Shown here: in pieces, positions 1 through 6,431 of the stretch | Numbering within the stretch: the stretch's first letter is position 1 | Layout: every line of letters starts with the position of its first letter | Assembly: GCA_027316975.1 (NCBI GenBank) | Contig: DAHVFL010000033.1 | Span: 1-17,575 of the forward strand | From: Chloroflexota bacterium | Lineage (GTDB): Bacteria > Chloroflexota > Ktedonobacteria > Ktedonobacterales > Ktedonobacteraceae | Direction of reading: 5' to 3' | DNA: 17,575 bases | Notes under the pieces: model-generated | Database searches by the model: none | What the model was told of the DNA's origin: nothing | The model's input: only the letters and a program-made list of their open reading frames with translations | Position numbers and translations under genes: made by a program

Positions 1-179
1 ATTCTTCGCTGCGCTCAGAATGACAGGCCAGCAAGCTGTCATTCTGAGCGCCACGGAGATTCTTCGCTGCGCTCAGAATGACAGGCCAGCAAGCTGTCAT
101 TCTGAGCGCCACGGAGATTCTTCGCTGTGCTCAGAATGACAGGCCAGCAAGCTGTCATTCTGAGCGCAGCGAAGAATCT
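1..179. repeat. Palindromic repeat array, TGTCATTCTGAGCGCAGCG family, 58-bp period
   Basis: Three tandem units start at about 1, 59 and 117 with a 58-bp period. Each holds a half-site ATTCTTCGCTGCGCTCAGAA and its near-complement TGTCATTCTGAGCG. The first two units end in a degenerate CCACGGAG, and only the last (153-179) has the full inverted arm, so 115-141 and 153-179 form a long hairpin. The array may continue left of the window. The same family with CATCC in place of CATTC recurs at 1819-2028 and 16347-16420. It codes for nothing; translated, it gives the well-known spurious HPERSEG peptide. Confidence 0.9.
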
Positions 180-217
180 CCCGTCACTGGTGGATAATCG
201 CCAGGCAAACAGGGGAT

Positions 218-868
218 TTATTTCACTGCTCGCAATACGACCACAGGCATCATAAACCCGCCCATGTCGCGCCTCTGTTCGATTTGAAAACCCGCCTCGC
301 TAACCGTTTTTTCGGTGTTGCGGTTCCAGTGGCAGTTGCCTGCCACCAACTTTGTAATCGGAGTGATGATAGTCTGCAAGGTCGCAGCAATAGCGCCGCG
401 CGCCCTCACGTGTTCCACCATCAGCAGCGAGCCTCCCGGCTTAAGCACGCGCCGCACTTCGCTCAGGCCGCGCCCTGGATCGCCAACAGAGCAAAATACC
501 AGCGTGACAACGGCGCTATCGAAACTTTCGTCCGCGAAAGGCAGGTTCTCTACCGGAGCTTGCGTAAGATTGACCGGCACCCGCGCCTGCGCCGCTCTTT
601 CACGGGCAAAACGCAGCATGGCGCTGTCAGGCTCTATCGCTTCCACGCGCTCGACCCTGCCTGGGTCATAGAAAGCGAAATTGAGTCCATTGCCCGCTCC
701 AATTTCCAGCACCACACCGCGCGCCTGATCGATTACTTCCTTGCGCAGGGGATTCATAAAGCTCTGTTCCCCACTGCTGCGTGACATGCGCTCGTAAAAG
801 CTGGCAAAGAAACGGCGCGAGGTATGCCCATCTTTTGCGGCTGTGGGAGTGTCAGTATGCTGGCTCAT
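218..868 (-). CDS. Class I SAM-dependent methyltransferase
   Basis: This 216-residue protein should transfer a methyl group from S-adenosylmethionine to an unidentified acceptor. The Rossmann-fold glycine motif VLEIGAGNG lies at residues 53-61, the acidic ribose-binding residue is E79 in AIEPD, and LPFADESFD (about 109-117) is the post-II motif typical of the UbiE/Methyltransf_11 group. The layout, including a C-terminal GNCHWNRNTEKTVSEAGF segment, resembles METTL7/phospholipid-methyltransferase-like proteins, but the substrate cannot be inferred. There is no signal peptide or membrane segment. The ATG at 868 has only a weak upstream purine stretch, and the next in-frame Met (residue 28) would cut the N-terminal helix. 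Repeat arrays flank the gene on both sides, so it appears monocistronic. Confidence 0.88.
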   Translation of the reverse strand: MSQHTDTPTAAKDGHTSRRFFASFYERMSRSSGEQSFMNPLRKEVIDQARGVVLEIGAGNGLNFAFYDPGRVERVEAIEPDSAMLRFARERAAQARVPVNLTQAPVENLPFADESFDSAVVTLVFCSVGDPGRGLSEVRRVLKPGGSLLMVEHVRARGAIAATLQTIITPITKLVAGNCHWNRNTEKTVSEAGFQIEQRRDMGGFMMPVVVLRAVK

Positions 869-918
869 GTTCGATTAGTCTCGCTTTCTATATGTTATGG
901 TATGGATAGTATATTTGG

Positions 919-1140
919 CAGCCAGGACGACCGCAAGGGTCGCCCGTACCCTACACGAATCAGATACACAGCCAGGGCGACCGCAAGGGTCGCCCGTACC
1001 CTACACGAATCAGATACCACAGCCAGGGCGACCGCAAGGGTCGCCCGTACCCTACACGAATCAGATACACAGCCAGGGCGACCGCAAGGGTCGCCCGTAC
1101 CCTACACGAATCAGATACCCTGTCGTATAGGGTACGGGCG
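919..1140. repeat. Tandem hairpin array, GGGCGACC-GCAAG-GGTCGCCC family, 50-51 bp period
   Basis: Four near-identical units start at 919, 969, 1020 and 1070. Each contains an 8-bp hairpin, GGGCGACC and GGTCGCCC around a GCAAG loop, followed by CGTACCCTACACGAATCAGA. The first unit carries a GGACG variant. After the last unit an inverted arm (1125-1140, GTATAGGGTACGGGCG) pairs with 1092-1107, capping the array. The array fills most of the gap between the divergent methyltransferase and AhpD-like genes. Open frames across it give the spurious GDRKGRPY peptide. A 12-bp piece, CCCTACACGAAT, recurs at 17338-17349. Confidence 0.9.
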
Positions 1141-1273
1141 GCGGCTCTGCCCCCGCCCTGGACCCCCGTTGGTGTTGGAACCTGTTATCTGTCGCATATT
1201 GCGCAACTTCACTTTGTCCATTACAATAGTGTCGAACCGATCTACTACAAAACCTGAAAGATGTGTTGAGTCA

Positions 1274-1804
1274 ATGTCGCGTATACCACCGGTTGAAGAT
1301 GTACCGTTTCCCCAGGACGAATCGCTGCCCTTTGCCAGCATGTCCGCGCTGTTTCGCACCATGGGGCATCGCCCTGAACTGATGCAGCAGAGTATGCAAT
1401 TGTTGCAAACGGCCATGCGCGGCGGCACGGTTGATCCACGCTTGAAGGAATTGCTGGCCGTGCGCGTTTCGCAGGTCAACCACTGCTTCTACTGAATGGC
1501 GGCGCACACTGCTTTGGCAAAGCAGTTCGGGGTCACGGAAGAGCTGCTTGACGCGCTCTACCATATCGATACGCATAGCTCCCTGTTTACAGGCAGCGAA
1601 CTGGCGGCGCTGCGCTTTGCCGAGATTATGACAACCGGCGCGCGCGACGTGGACGAATCATTGTGGGACGAATTGCAGGCACACTTCGACGACGGCGAAA
1701 TTGTGGAGATCGCGACCGTCATTGGCCTGTTCAACTTCTTCAATCGTTACGCCGACTCGCTCCAGTTGAACCCGCCGCCACAGGGACCCACCAACAAAAT
1801 TTAA
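1274..1804 (+). CDS. AhpD-like / carboxymuconolactone decarboxylase family protein, probable selenoprotein (in-frame TGA)
   Basis: Read through the TGA at 1493-1495, this is one 176-residue AhpD/CMD-family protein. The first part (73 residues) ends VSQVNHCFY and the next codon after TGA starts MAAHTALAK in the same frame. Together they rebuild the family active site C-x2-C-x3-H with C71, residue 74 (TGA) and H78, preceded by the usual KELLAVRVS helix with E59. Family members are alkylhydroperoxidase or peroxidase-like enzymes that use this redox dithiol. TGA replaces exactly the second catalytic cysteine, and a hairpin with SECIS geometry follows (1508-1526), so selenocysteine is the favoured reading. 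The alternatives are a Cys-to-stop mutation or a sequencing error. ATG 1274 is chosen because the upstream frame runs into repeat DNA; its ribosome-binding site is weak. No selABCD gene is visible in the window. Confidence 0.75.
1508..1526 (+). promoter_or_regulatory. Candidate bacterial SECIS element
   Basis: ACTGCTTTG-G-CAAAGCAGT is a perfect 9-nt-arm inverted repeat. As RNA it can form a 7-8 bp stem closed by a short loop containing GG (1516-1517). The loop begins 20 nt after the TGA at 1493-1495. Bacterial SECIS elements are known to lie inside the coding region with the apical loop roughly 16-37 nt after UGA and a G within the first two loop positions, so the geometry fits. The same bases encode the conserved HTALAKQ segment, so some of the palindrome could be coincidental. 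Confidence 0.6.
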
Positions 1805-1818
1805 TACACAACCGCCGC

Positions 1819-2028
1819 TGTCATCCTGAGCGCAGCGAAGGATCCCGGTACCCGGCGACGCATAACACGAAAAGCGGTCGGCGCGCCCTGTCATCCTGAG
1901 CGCAGCGAAGGATCCCGGTACCCGGCGACGCATAACACGAAAAGCGGTCGGCGCGCCCTGTCATCCTGAGCGCAGCGAAGGATCCCGGTACCCGGCGCGT
2001 CAGACCCTTCGCTGCGCTCAGGGTGACA
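1819..2028. repeat. Palindromic repeat array, TGTCATCCTGAGCGCAGCG family, 70-bp period
   Basis: Three units start at 1819, 1889 and 1959, exactly 70 bp apart. Each begins TGTCATCCTGAGCGCAGCGA and carries an identical spacer with CGGTACCCGGCG and AAAGCGGTCGGCG. The third unit is truncated and closed by an inverted arm ending CTCAGGGTGACA at 2028, giving a hairpin. This is the same family as the arrays at 1-179 and 16347-16420. It occupies almost all of the gap between the AhpD-like gene and the next small gene. Confidence 0.9.
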
Positions 2029-2081
2029 ATAAGTGATCTGTCCTGATCGGTACAATTTATCAGGCACAAAGGAACAAGAAC

Positions 2082-2324
2082 ATGCCAACAAGTGACGAGA
2101 AGCTCGCAGCCCTGCTGAAGGATTTACAGGAATTGGGTACCTACCCGCACAGCCAGGGTGAGAAAAAACTGGCGCTGTCTCGGCGTTTCGAGGAGAACGC
2201 CCGCCAGGATGCCTCAAATCGAGAATACGATCTGAACCAGGCCAAAATGCTGGACTATCAACATTACATCTGGCACGAAATCGGCCACATGGTGGACAAG
2301 CTCATCAAGCAATACGATAAATAG
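2082..2324 (+). CDS. Small hypothetical protein, 80 aa
   Basis: I do not recognise a family. The ATG at 2082 has a good ribosome-binding site, AAAGGA at 2068-2073, 8 nt upstream. The protein is charged and looks all-helical (DEKLAALLKDLQEL, then a second helix rich in K, R and E). It ends in a segment with HYIWHEIGHMVDKLIKQY. That segment contains HEIGH, resembling the HExxH of zincin metallopeptidases, but the protein is too short to be a peptidase and the match is probably chance. There is no signal peptide or membrane segment. It is isolated between two repeat arrays. It is probably a real gene because of the strong ribosome-binding site and ordinary composition next to repeats. Confidence 0.7.
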   Translation: MPTSDEKLAALLKDLQELGTYPHSQGEKKLALSRRFEENARQDASNREYDLNQAKMLDYQHYIWHEIGHMVDKLIKQYDK

Positions 2325-2347
2325 ATGACTTTCTCTCATGGGTACCT

Positions 2348-2534
2348 GTAGGGACGCGATTCATCGCGTCCGCTCCATCTCTCCTCATGGGTACCTGTAG
2401 GGACGCGATTCATCGCGTCCGCTCCATCTCTCCTCATGGGTGACTCTGTAGGGACGCGATTCATCGCGTCCGCTCCATCTCTCCTCGTGGGTGACGCTGT
2501 AGGGACGCGATTCATCGCGTCCCTACAGCGTCAC
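2348..2534. repeat. Tandem hairpin array, GTAGGGACGCGATTCATCGC family, 50-51 bp period
   Basis: Units start at 2348, 2398, 2448 and 2499. Each carries the 9-bp hairpin GGACGCGAT-TC-ATCGCGTCC plus a CGCTCCATCTCTCCTC spacer. The last unit is completed by an inverted arm, giving a perfect palindrome with 21-bp arms (2491-2511 and 2514-2534) around two bases. The same family forms a single palindrome at 3650-3729 and sits inside the debranching-enzyme gene at 14592-14736. Confidence 0.92.
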
Positions 2535-2568
2535 TCGATTTTTCACCCGGAATGCTAGAGGCCTGATA

Positions 2569-2616
2569 GGGAAGAGGGAGAAGCGGGACCACGCTGTCCC
2601 GTCTCTCCCTCTTCCC
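2569..2616. repeat. Intergenic hairpin with 21-nt arms, possible bidirectional terminator
   Basis: Arms 2569-2589 and 2596-2616 (GGGAAGAGGGAGA... and its complement) pair at 19 of 21 positions around a CACGCT loop. It lies between the convergent ends of the 80-aa gene and the YtxH-like gene, where a terminator would be expected. Neither strand has a clear U-tract after the stem, so it may simply be another palindromic repeat. Confidence 0.6.
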
Positions 2617-2633
2617 GTGCTGTGAAAAAGCTG

Positions 2634-2891
2634 TTACAGTTCGCCTGAGCGAGTTTTGTTATAGGTATCTGTCAGCTCGCTGCGAGTGCGCTGGTACAGC
2701 TCGCGTCCCTGCGAAAGCGCCTCGGTGGCGCGAGAGCGCAGGCCCTCGCCTACACCGCCCGTGCGGTCACGCAGGGTAACACCCTGCTCGCCAAGCAAAG
2801 CGCGCGTATCCTCTCCCGACTGGGGGGCCAGTAGTAAACCGGCTGCTATGCCTAATCCGAAACCTAGCAGTAAGCCATATAGAAATTTCAT
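2634..2891 (-). CDS. YtxH domain-containing protein
   Basis: This 85-residue protein has one N-terminal membrane segment (residues 3-21, FLYGLLLGFGLGIAAGLLL). It is followed by APQSGEDTR, the glycine-rich-helix-then-APxSG(K/E)xTR signature of YtxH small stress-associated membrane proteins. The rest is an amphipathic, coiled-coil-like helix rich in R, E and T. The ATG at 2891 is preferred over the TTG six codons upstream because AAGGGAG lies about 8 nt before it. It follows the receiver gene on the same strand after about 36 bp, so the two are probably co-transcribed. Molecular function in this family is not established. Confidence 0.82.
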   Translation of the reverse strand: MKFLYGLLLGFGLGIAAGLLLAPQSGEDTRALLGEQGVTLRDRTGGVGEGLRSRATEALSQGRELYQRTRSELTDTYNKTRSGEL

Positions 2892-2927
2892 CGTCTGCTC
2901 TCCCTTCAAAAATACTATTCAAACGTA

Positions 2928-3323
2928 TTAGCTTACAGGTTCGTTTACAACCTGCGCTACCATATCGAGCAAATGCTGCAATTCAAAGGGCTTTTGCAGT
3001 AAGCTTACCCCTTGATAAAACACGGAATCGCTGGCAATCAGCCTGCCCACCTCCTCCGCTTCCAGGACTGCCGCTGTATACACAATCACCGGAATCTCGG
3101 CGGTGGCAGGATCATCCTTTACCTGTTTGAGCACTTCTTTGCCGGAGATATTCCCCAACACCAGGTCGAGAATCAGCAAATCAGGTAGGGTCGCTTTCAC
3201 AGTAGCGAAAGCGTCCAGGCCGTTTTGATGAATGGCTACCTGGTACTGTTCATCCTCCAGGACGCGGCGCATCAGGTGCAGCAACTCGCTTTTGTCATCA
3301 ACAATCAGTATTTGTTTTCCCAC
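2928..3323 (-). CDS. Stand-alone response regulator receiver domain (CheY-like)
   Basis: A single receiver domain of 131 residues with no output domain. Counting from the GTG at 3335, the acidic pocket is D13-D14 (ILIVDD), the phospho-acceptor is D57 (LLILDLVLG), the switch residue is T87 (VIVYTA) and the conserved lysine is K114 (LLQKPF). It should accept phosphate from an unidentified histidine kinase. Two GTG starts are possible. At 3335 a GGGGGA purine block lies only 1 nt upstream, while at 3323 it lies about 13 nt upstream and gives the canonical MGKQILIVDD N-terminus, so 3323 is chosen tentatively. It is first in a likely two-gene unit with the YtxH-like gene. No kinase gene is nearby. 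Confidence 0.88.
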   Translation of the reverse strand: MGKQILIVDDKSELLHLMRRVLEDEQYQVAIHQNGLDAFATVKATLPDLLILDLVLGNISGKEVLKQVKDDPATAEIPVIVYTAAVLEAEEVGRLIASDSVFYQGVSLLQKPFELQHLLDMVAQVVNEPVS

Positions 3324-3335
3324 TATAGCTGGCAC

Positions 3336-3649
3336 ATCCCCCGGCCAATTGACCGCAGAGACGCTGCCTCCTCCCGTATTTCTTACCTGTTCTACGATAG
3401 CGAAGTGTGTACGGGTTCACGCTGCCACTTTTCCACCCCTCACCCAAAAATAGAGCTTGCCGTTAACTCAACAAGCCATGTACGAAAGTAGTGTATCATT
3501 TTCTATTTCAACACGCAAGATCAATTTCTGCCAAATGTATGCCACTAAAAGCCCGTCCAGTCAGCCAGCAGAAATCATCCGTGAGGTTAGTACGATTGGA
3601 GAGGCGAAAAGGATACAGGTTGTGGGACGGCGCTTTATCTTTCCGTGTG
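3336..3649. other. Intergenic region without a recognised gene
   Basis: About 310 bp upstream of the receiver gene. Short open frames exist on the plus strand (for example 3457-3657), but none has a ribosome-binding site or recognisable sequence. The promoter of the receiver/YtxH unit should lie here, but I cannot pick a convincing -35/-10 pair. Confidence 0.5.
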
Positions 3650-3729
3650 ATCTGTAGGGACGCGATTCATCGCGTCCGCCTGGGGGCATCCCGACGCGGA
3701 AGGACGCGATGAATCGCGTCCCTACAGAT
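3650..3729. repeat. Perfect palindrome with 28-bp arms, GTAGGGACGCGATTCATCGC family
   Basis: Arms 3650-3677 and 3702-3729 are exact inverted copies (ATCTGTAGGGACGCGATTCA... and complement) around a 24-nt loop. This is a single-copy form of the array at 2348-2534. It lies 80 bp upstream of the tRNA genes. Each arm itself contains the 9-bp GGACGCGAT/ATCGCGTCC hairpin. Confidence 0.9.
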
Positions 3730-3808
3730 GTTCGTTATTTTTCACCTTGATGAGGATAGACCCGGAAGGTGTGTTATTGGCTTGACAGGCATGGTACATT
3801 GTAGGCGC

Positions 3809-3845
3809 GGGGGTGTAACTCAGTGGTAGAGTACCGACCTTGCAA
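3809..3845 (+). pseudogene. 5' half of a tRNA gene, truncated in the anticodon loop (tRNA-Ala(UGC)-like)
   Basis: The bases read as the first 38 nt of a tRNA: acceptor strand GGGGGTG (3809-3815), TA, D-arm ACTC-AGTGGTA-GAGT (3818-3832), anticodon 5' stem CCGAC (3834-3838) and loop CTTGCAA (3839-3845). The triplet at positions 34-36 is TGC (Ala). After that TAGTT replaces the expected GTCGG, and no T-arm or 3' acceptor strand follows. The intact tRNA-Lys begins 15 nt later. A TTGACA at 3782 could be a -35 element, but no good -10 follows. No 3' half was seen in the flanking DNA. Confidence 0.7.
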
Positions 3846-3860
3846 TAGTTCACCAGACAC

Positions 3861-3932
3861 GAGGGCGTAGCTCAGTGGTAGAGCAAACGACTTTTAATCG
3901 TTTGGCCGAGGGTTCGATCCCCTCCGCCCTCA
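3861..3932 (+). tRNA. tRNA-Lys(UUU)
   Basis: A complete 72-nt cloverleaf without encoded CCA. It has acceptor GAGGGCG/CGCCCTC (7 of 7 paired), D-arm GCTC-AGTGGTA-GAGC, anticodon arm AACGA-CTTTTAA-TCGTT with anticodon TTT, variable loop TGGCC, T-arm GAGGG-TTCGATC-CCCTC and discriminator A at 3932. The next base is the last base of the stop codon of the convergent endonuclease gene, so the two features abut with no gap. Confidence 0.95.
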
Positions 3933-4373
3933 TCACAACTCATAATCCTTCGCCCATCTCACGTTCTTTTCCTGCTTGTTTGCTGTTGGTAGCAGCCGCA
4001 GATTTGCGCTTGCTATGCCCACATGATCTACAGGTATCAGATATACTCTTCTAGTTTCAGGGCAATAAACAGCGAAATAATCAATTTGTCCTCGATAGTC
4101 TCTTTTTGTATGATTCGTTCTTCCTGCTTTTGTATGATAGTACGAACTTGCGGTTTTAAACTGGACATAAGCGCCATCGCTATCGATCCAACCCGTCTTA
4201 CACTGCACACGCCAGAACTTTCCATCAGCATCTTCAATCACCAAGTCGTAACGACGGTTATCCCCAAAAGGTGTCAGGACACCGTAGCCAACTTCTAAGA
4301 GCTTTGCAATAATGATAGCCTCACTCCGCTCTCCTATTGTTTTGTTGTTTTGCTTTGGTCCAAACAGTCCCAT
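3933..4373 (-). CDS. PD-(D/E)XK endonuclease, group I intron-associated (I-Ssp6803I-like)
   Basis: A 146-residue protein that matches the layout of the PDDEXK_5 homing-endonuclease family, whose founding member I-Ssp6803I is encoded in a tRNA-fMet group I intron. Likely catalytic residues are E18 (GERSEA), D43 (NRRYDLVIED) and Q57-x-K59 (RVQCKTG), the E/D/QxK pattern of that family. Further on are IDYFAVYCPE and VYLIPVDH, matching the family's core strands. The ATG at 4373 has GGGGAG about 6 nt upstream. The stop codon touches the 3' end of tRNA-Lys on the opposite strand. No group I intron surrounds it, so it is free-standing. A restriction- or repair-type nuclease is possible, but the QxK variant favours the homing family. 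Confidence 0.75.
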   Translation of the reverse strand: MGLFGPKQNNKTIGERSEAIIIAKLLEVGYGVLTPFGDNRRYDLVIEDADGKFWRVQCKTGWIDSDGAYVQFKTASSYYHTKAGRTNHTKRDYRGQIDYFAVYCPETRRVYLIPVDHVGIASANLRLLPTANKQEKNVRWAKDYEL

Positions 4374-4495
4374 TACCTTCTCCCCTTATCTGCTGATTAA
4401 GATATCTCGCTTTCTTGAACGAATTTGAACGAAATTAACCGTACATATCTATTTTAGACGATAAATAGATAAAAATCAACCTTTTTTAACCGTGA

Positions 4496-4525
4496 TTGAC
4501 GCAAACAAAGCCTTCGTGCTACAAT
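4496..4525 (+). promoter_or_regulatory. Sigma-70-type promoter for the HTH gene
   Basis: TTGACG (-35, 4496-4501) and TACAAT (-10, 4520-4525) are separated by 18 bp. The start codon lies 33 nt after the -10, with AGGAG at 4544-4548 as ribosome-binding site, so the leader is short. Confidence 0.65.
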
Positions 4526-4558
4526 TTGTCCACTAATAAACGCAGGAGTAAAGCCATC

Positions 4559-4759
4559 ATGCCGGATAGCGATGATACCCTATATACAACTGAAGAGGTA
4601 GCCGAAAAGCTGAAGATTACCCCAAAGACGGTACGGGAGTATATCCAACGCGGTGAATTGGAAGCTATCGATATGGGACAGGGGTATCGTATCTACAAGC
4701 GTGACCTTGATGCCTTTCTTGAAAGCCGCCGCCGCAGACGAACAGAACGAGACAAGTAG
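4559..4759 (+). CDS. Excisionase-type helix-turn-helix DNA-binding protein
   Basis: A 66-residue protein made almost entirely of one MerR-like winged helix (HTH_17 / excisionase family). Residues 9-20 (YTTEEVAEKLKI) form the first helix, 21-31 (TPKTVREYIQR) the recognition helix, then GELEAIDMGQGYRIYKRDLDAFL is the wing and third helix. A basic tail (RRRRRTERDK) follows. It probably binds DNA as a regulator or recombination directionality factor. The ATG at 4559 has AGGAG about 10 nt upstream and a clear promoter. The longer frame starting at 4496 would begin inside that promoter and is rejected. It is divergent from the endonuclease gene, and no integrase is nearby, so a link to an excised element is only speculative. 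Confidence 0.85.
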   Translation: MPDSDDTLYTTEEVAEKLKITPKTVREYIQRGELEAIDMGQGYRIYKRDLDAFLESRRRRRTERDK

Positions 4760-4778
4760 CATATGTTGCCCTGAGTTT

Positions 4779-5600
4779 TTATATATCCTCTTCGGGGATC
4801 AGGCCATGGCGCAGGGCGAAGATCGCGGCCTGCGTGCGGTCGCGAATGCCCAGCTTCTGGAAGATAATCGACAGGTAGTTCTTGACGGTCTTCTCAGAAT
4901 AGACCAGCCGCGAAGCAATTTCCTTGTTGCTCATGCCCGCTGCCACGTAGCGCACAATTTCAATTTCCCGCGCGGTAAGGGTGTGGGAGGATGGGTGCCT
5001 GGAGAGGCCGTCGCCGGACAGGCCGGACAGGCGGCGATACTCGTTGACAAGCGTACCGGTCACTTCCGGCTCGATCAGCATACCGCCATCGCGTACCGTG
5101 CGAATGGCCTGCGCAACTTCCTGTGACGAGGCGCTTTTGAGCAGGTAGCCCCTGGCTCCGTTACGCATTGCCTGTAAAACCTGCTGCTGCTGGCGAAACA
5201 TGGTCAGCATGATGATAGCCACCTCTGGATAGTCACTGGTGATTTGCCGCGTAACAGCCAGGCCGTCCACCACCGGCATACTAATATCCATTAATATCAC
5301 GTCGGGCCGCAGCTTGCGCACTTGCTGCATGGCAGCAAGCCCGTTCACGGCTTCCCCCACCACGCGCATATCATCCTCGCATTCGAGCAACTGGCGCAAC
5401 CCTTCGCGCATCAAAGCATGGTCATCCACCAGCAGGATGCTGATGATCGCCGTTTGCTTGCGTTCGACGAGTATGTCTCGCTCTGCATCGCGTGTATCTA
5501 CTATCGCAGAGTCAAACGTCGTCGTATCATGAAGCGTATCATGAAGCGTATCAATAGCAACGGCTATACGCTGTTTCTCGCCTGCTGAATTGTACTGCAC
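4779..5600 (-). CDS. NarL/FixJ-family response regulator (REC plus LuxR-type HTH)
   Basis: A 273-residue two-component transcription regulator. A 50-residue N-terminal extension precedes the receiver (52-170), which has D59/D60 (ILLVDD), phospho-acceptor D105 (VILMDISMP), T133 (MLT) and K155 (LLKSA). The LuxR-type HTH spans about 207-266 with LTAREIEIVRYVAAGMSNKEIA and SEKTVKNYLSIIFQKLGIRDR, a standard DNA-contacting GerE module. The start is GTG at 5600 with AGGAG 6 nt upstream, and no later in-frame Met precedes the receiver. The extension contains a 12-bp direct duplication (DTLHDTLHDT; two ATCATGAAGCGT units near 5525-5548). The cognate kinase is not in the window. It ends 19 bp from the convergent HTH gene. 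Confidence 0.93.
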   Translation of the reverse strand: MQYNSAGEKQRIAVAIDTLHDTLHDTTTFDSAIVDTRDAERDILVERKQTAIISILLVDDHALMREGLRQLLECEDDMRVVGEAVNGLAAMQQVRKLRPDVILMDISMPVVDGLAVTRQITSDYPEVAIIMLTMFRQQQQVLQAMRNGARGYLLKSASSQEVAQAIRTVRDGGMLIEPEVTGTLVNEYRRLSGLSGDGLSRHPSSHTLTAREIEIVRYVAAGMSNKEIASRLVYSEKTVKNYLSIIFQKLGIRDRTQAAIFALRHGLIPEEDI

Positions 5601-5741
5601 TATCGACTCCTACCAATATGTACAAATGTCATGCGTTTTTGGTGTATCGCTTTTGCATGTGCCTTAATTATAAGGACTCTCGTAAACAGTATGAACAACC
5701 AGGCGGCGTTAAGCATCACTCACCTGGGGGATTTTTTATCT

Positions 5742-6431
5742 ATGCAACCAGAAACTGAAGAATCACAGCTCCTGGCACAGGTATATAACGAGATACAGGC
5801 ACGTTTCAACCAGTTTGACGATCCCGCCCATGGCTGGGAACACATCCAGCGTGTCTACAACCTCGCTCTCTACATCGCGCAACGAGAAGGCGCGCATCGC
5901 TTTATCACCGGCATGGCCGCTTTACTGCATGATCTTGGTCGCCTGTCGCACGAGCAAGGACACCATCACGCCGACGTATCAGTGAGCGAAGCTCGCGCAC
6001 TTTGCCAGAGACGGCAAATCGCCCCGCAGATGCGCGAAGCCATCCTCCATGCCGTCATTGCGCACAGTTTCAGCCGGGGCGTCCAGCCGCGCACGCTGGA
6101 AGCGCGCATTGTGCGAGACGCCGACCGCCTGGATGGTCTGGGAGCCATTGGCATCATGCGTTGGGCTATTACTGGAGCCGTGCGACGCACTCCGGAGACA
6201 CTTTGCTATCATCCCGACGATCCCTTCGCCGGACACCATACGCTGGATGACAGCCACTACATGCTCGACCACTTTTTTAGCAAGTTGCTCAAACTGGGCG
6301 ACGGCATGACAACCGCGACGGGCCGCGAACTGGCAGAGCAGCGCACCGCGTTTATGCGCGTCTACCTGAACGAGTTCAGGCGCGAACTGGCGGCGGGGCC
6401 TGATACGTCCCCGTTGAAGGACGCGCCATAA
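5742..6431 (+). CDS. HD domain metal-dependent phosphohydrolase (YedJ-like)
   Basis: With ATG 5742 this is a 229-residue HD-superfamily protein. Metal-binding residues are H34 (HGWEH), H63-D64 (LLHDLGR), further His in HAVIAHS (103-109) and D126/D128 (RDADRLDGLG). This is the pattern of YedJ/YpgQ-type hydrolases, some of which cleave nucleotides; the substrate here is unknown. The start is uncertain. ATG 5742 has GGGGG about 10 nt upstream and gives the usual short lead before the first His. ATG 5691 and 5631 are longer in-frame options with weaker or no ribosome-binding site. It is divergent from the NarL-type regulator, and its 3' end overlaps the convergent CpaF-like gene by 56 bp. Confidence 0.87.
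   Translation: MQPETEESQLLAQVYNEIQARFNQFDDPAHGWEHIQRVYNLALYIAQREGAHRFITGMAALLHDLGRLSHEQGHHHADVSVSEARALCQRRQIAPQMREAILHAVIAHSFSRGVQPRTLEARIVRDADRLDGLGAIGIMRWAITGAVRRTPETLCYHPDDPFAGHHTLDDSHYMLDHFFSKLLKLGDGMTTATGRELAEQRTAFMRVYLNEFRRELAAGPDTSPLKDAP

Noticed and set aside
919..1140. CRISPR array
   Set aside because: Units are direct repeats whose 'spacers' are identical, and each contains its own hairpin. There is no variable spacer content and no cas gene. The same applies to 1-179, 1819-2028 and 2348-2534.
824..1273. Upstream extension of the AhpD-like frame and the 897-1130 frame with GDRKGRPY repeats
   Set aside because: The translated sequence is the 50-bp intergenic hairpin array; the family homology begins only after ATG 1274.
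1821..2217. Minus-strand open frames with HPERSEG-type peptide (also 16212-16454)
   Set aside because: They are translations of the palindromic repeat family, with internally repeated sequence and no ribosome-binding site; a known annotation artefact.
2274..2288. HEIGH as a zinc-protease HExxH site in the 80-aa protein
   Set aside because: The protein is too small and lacks a third ligand or any peptidase context.
3457..3657. Plus-strand open frame of 66 codons
   Set aside because: No ribosome-binding site, no recognisable sequence, and it runs into the palindrome at 3650.
3809..3932. Group I intron splitting the tRNA gene
   Set aside because: Only 15 nt separate the half-tRNA from the complete tRNA-Lys, with no 3' exon and no intron core; the nuclease is on the opposite strand.
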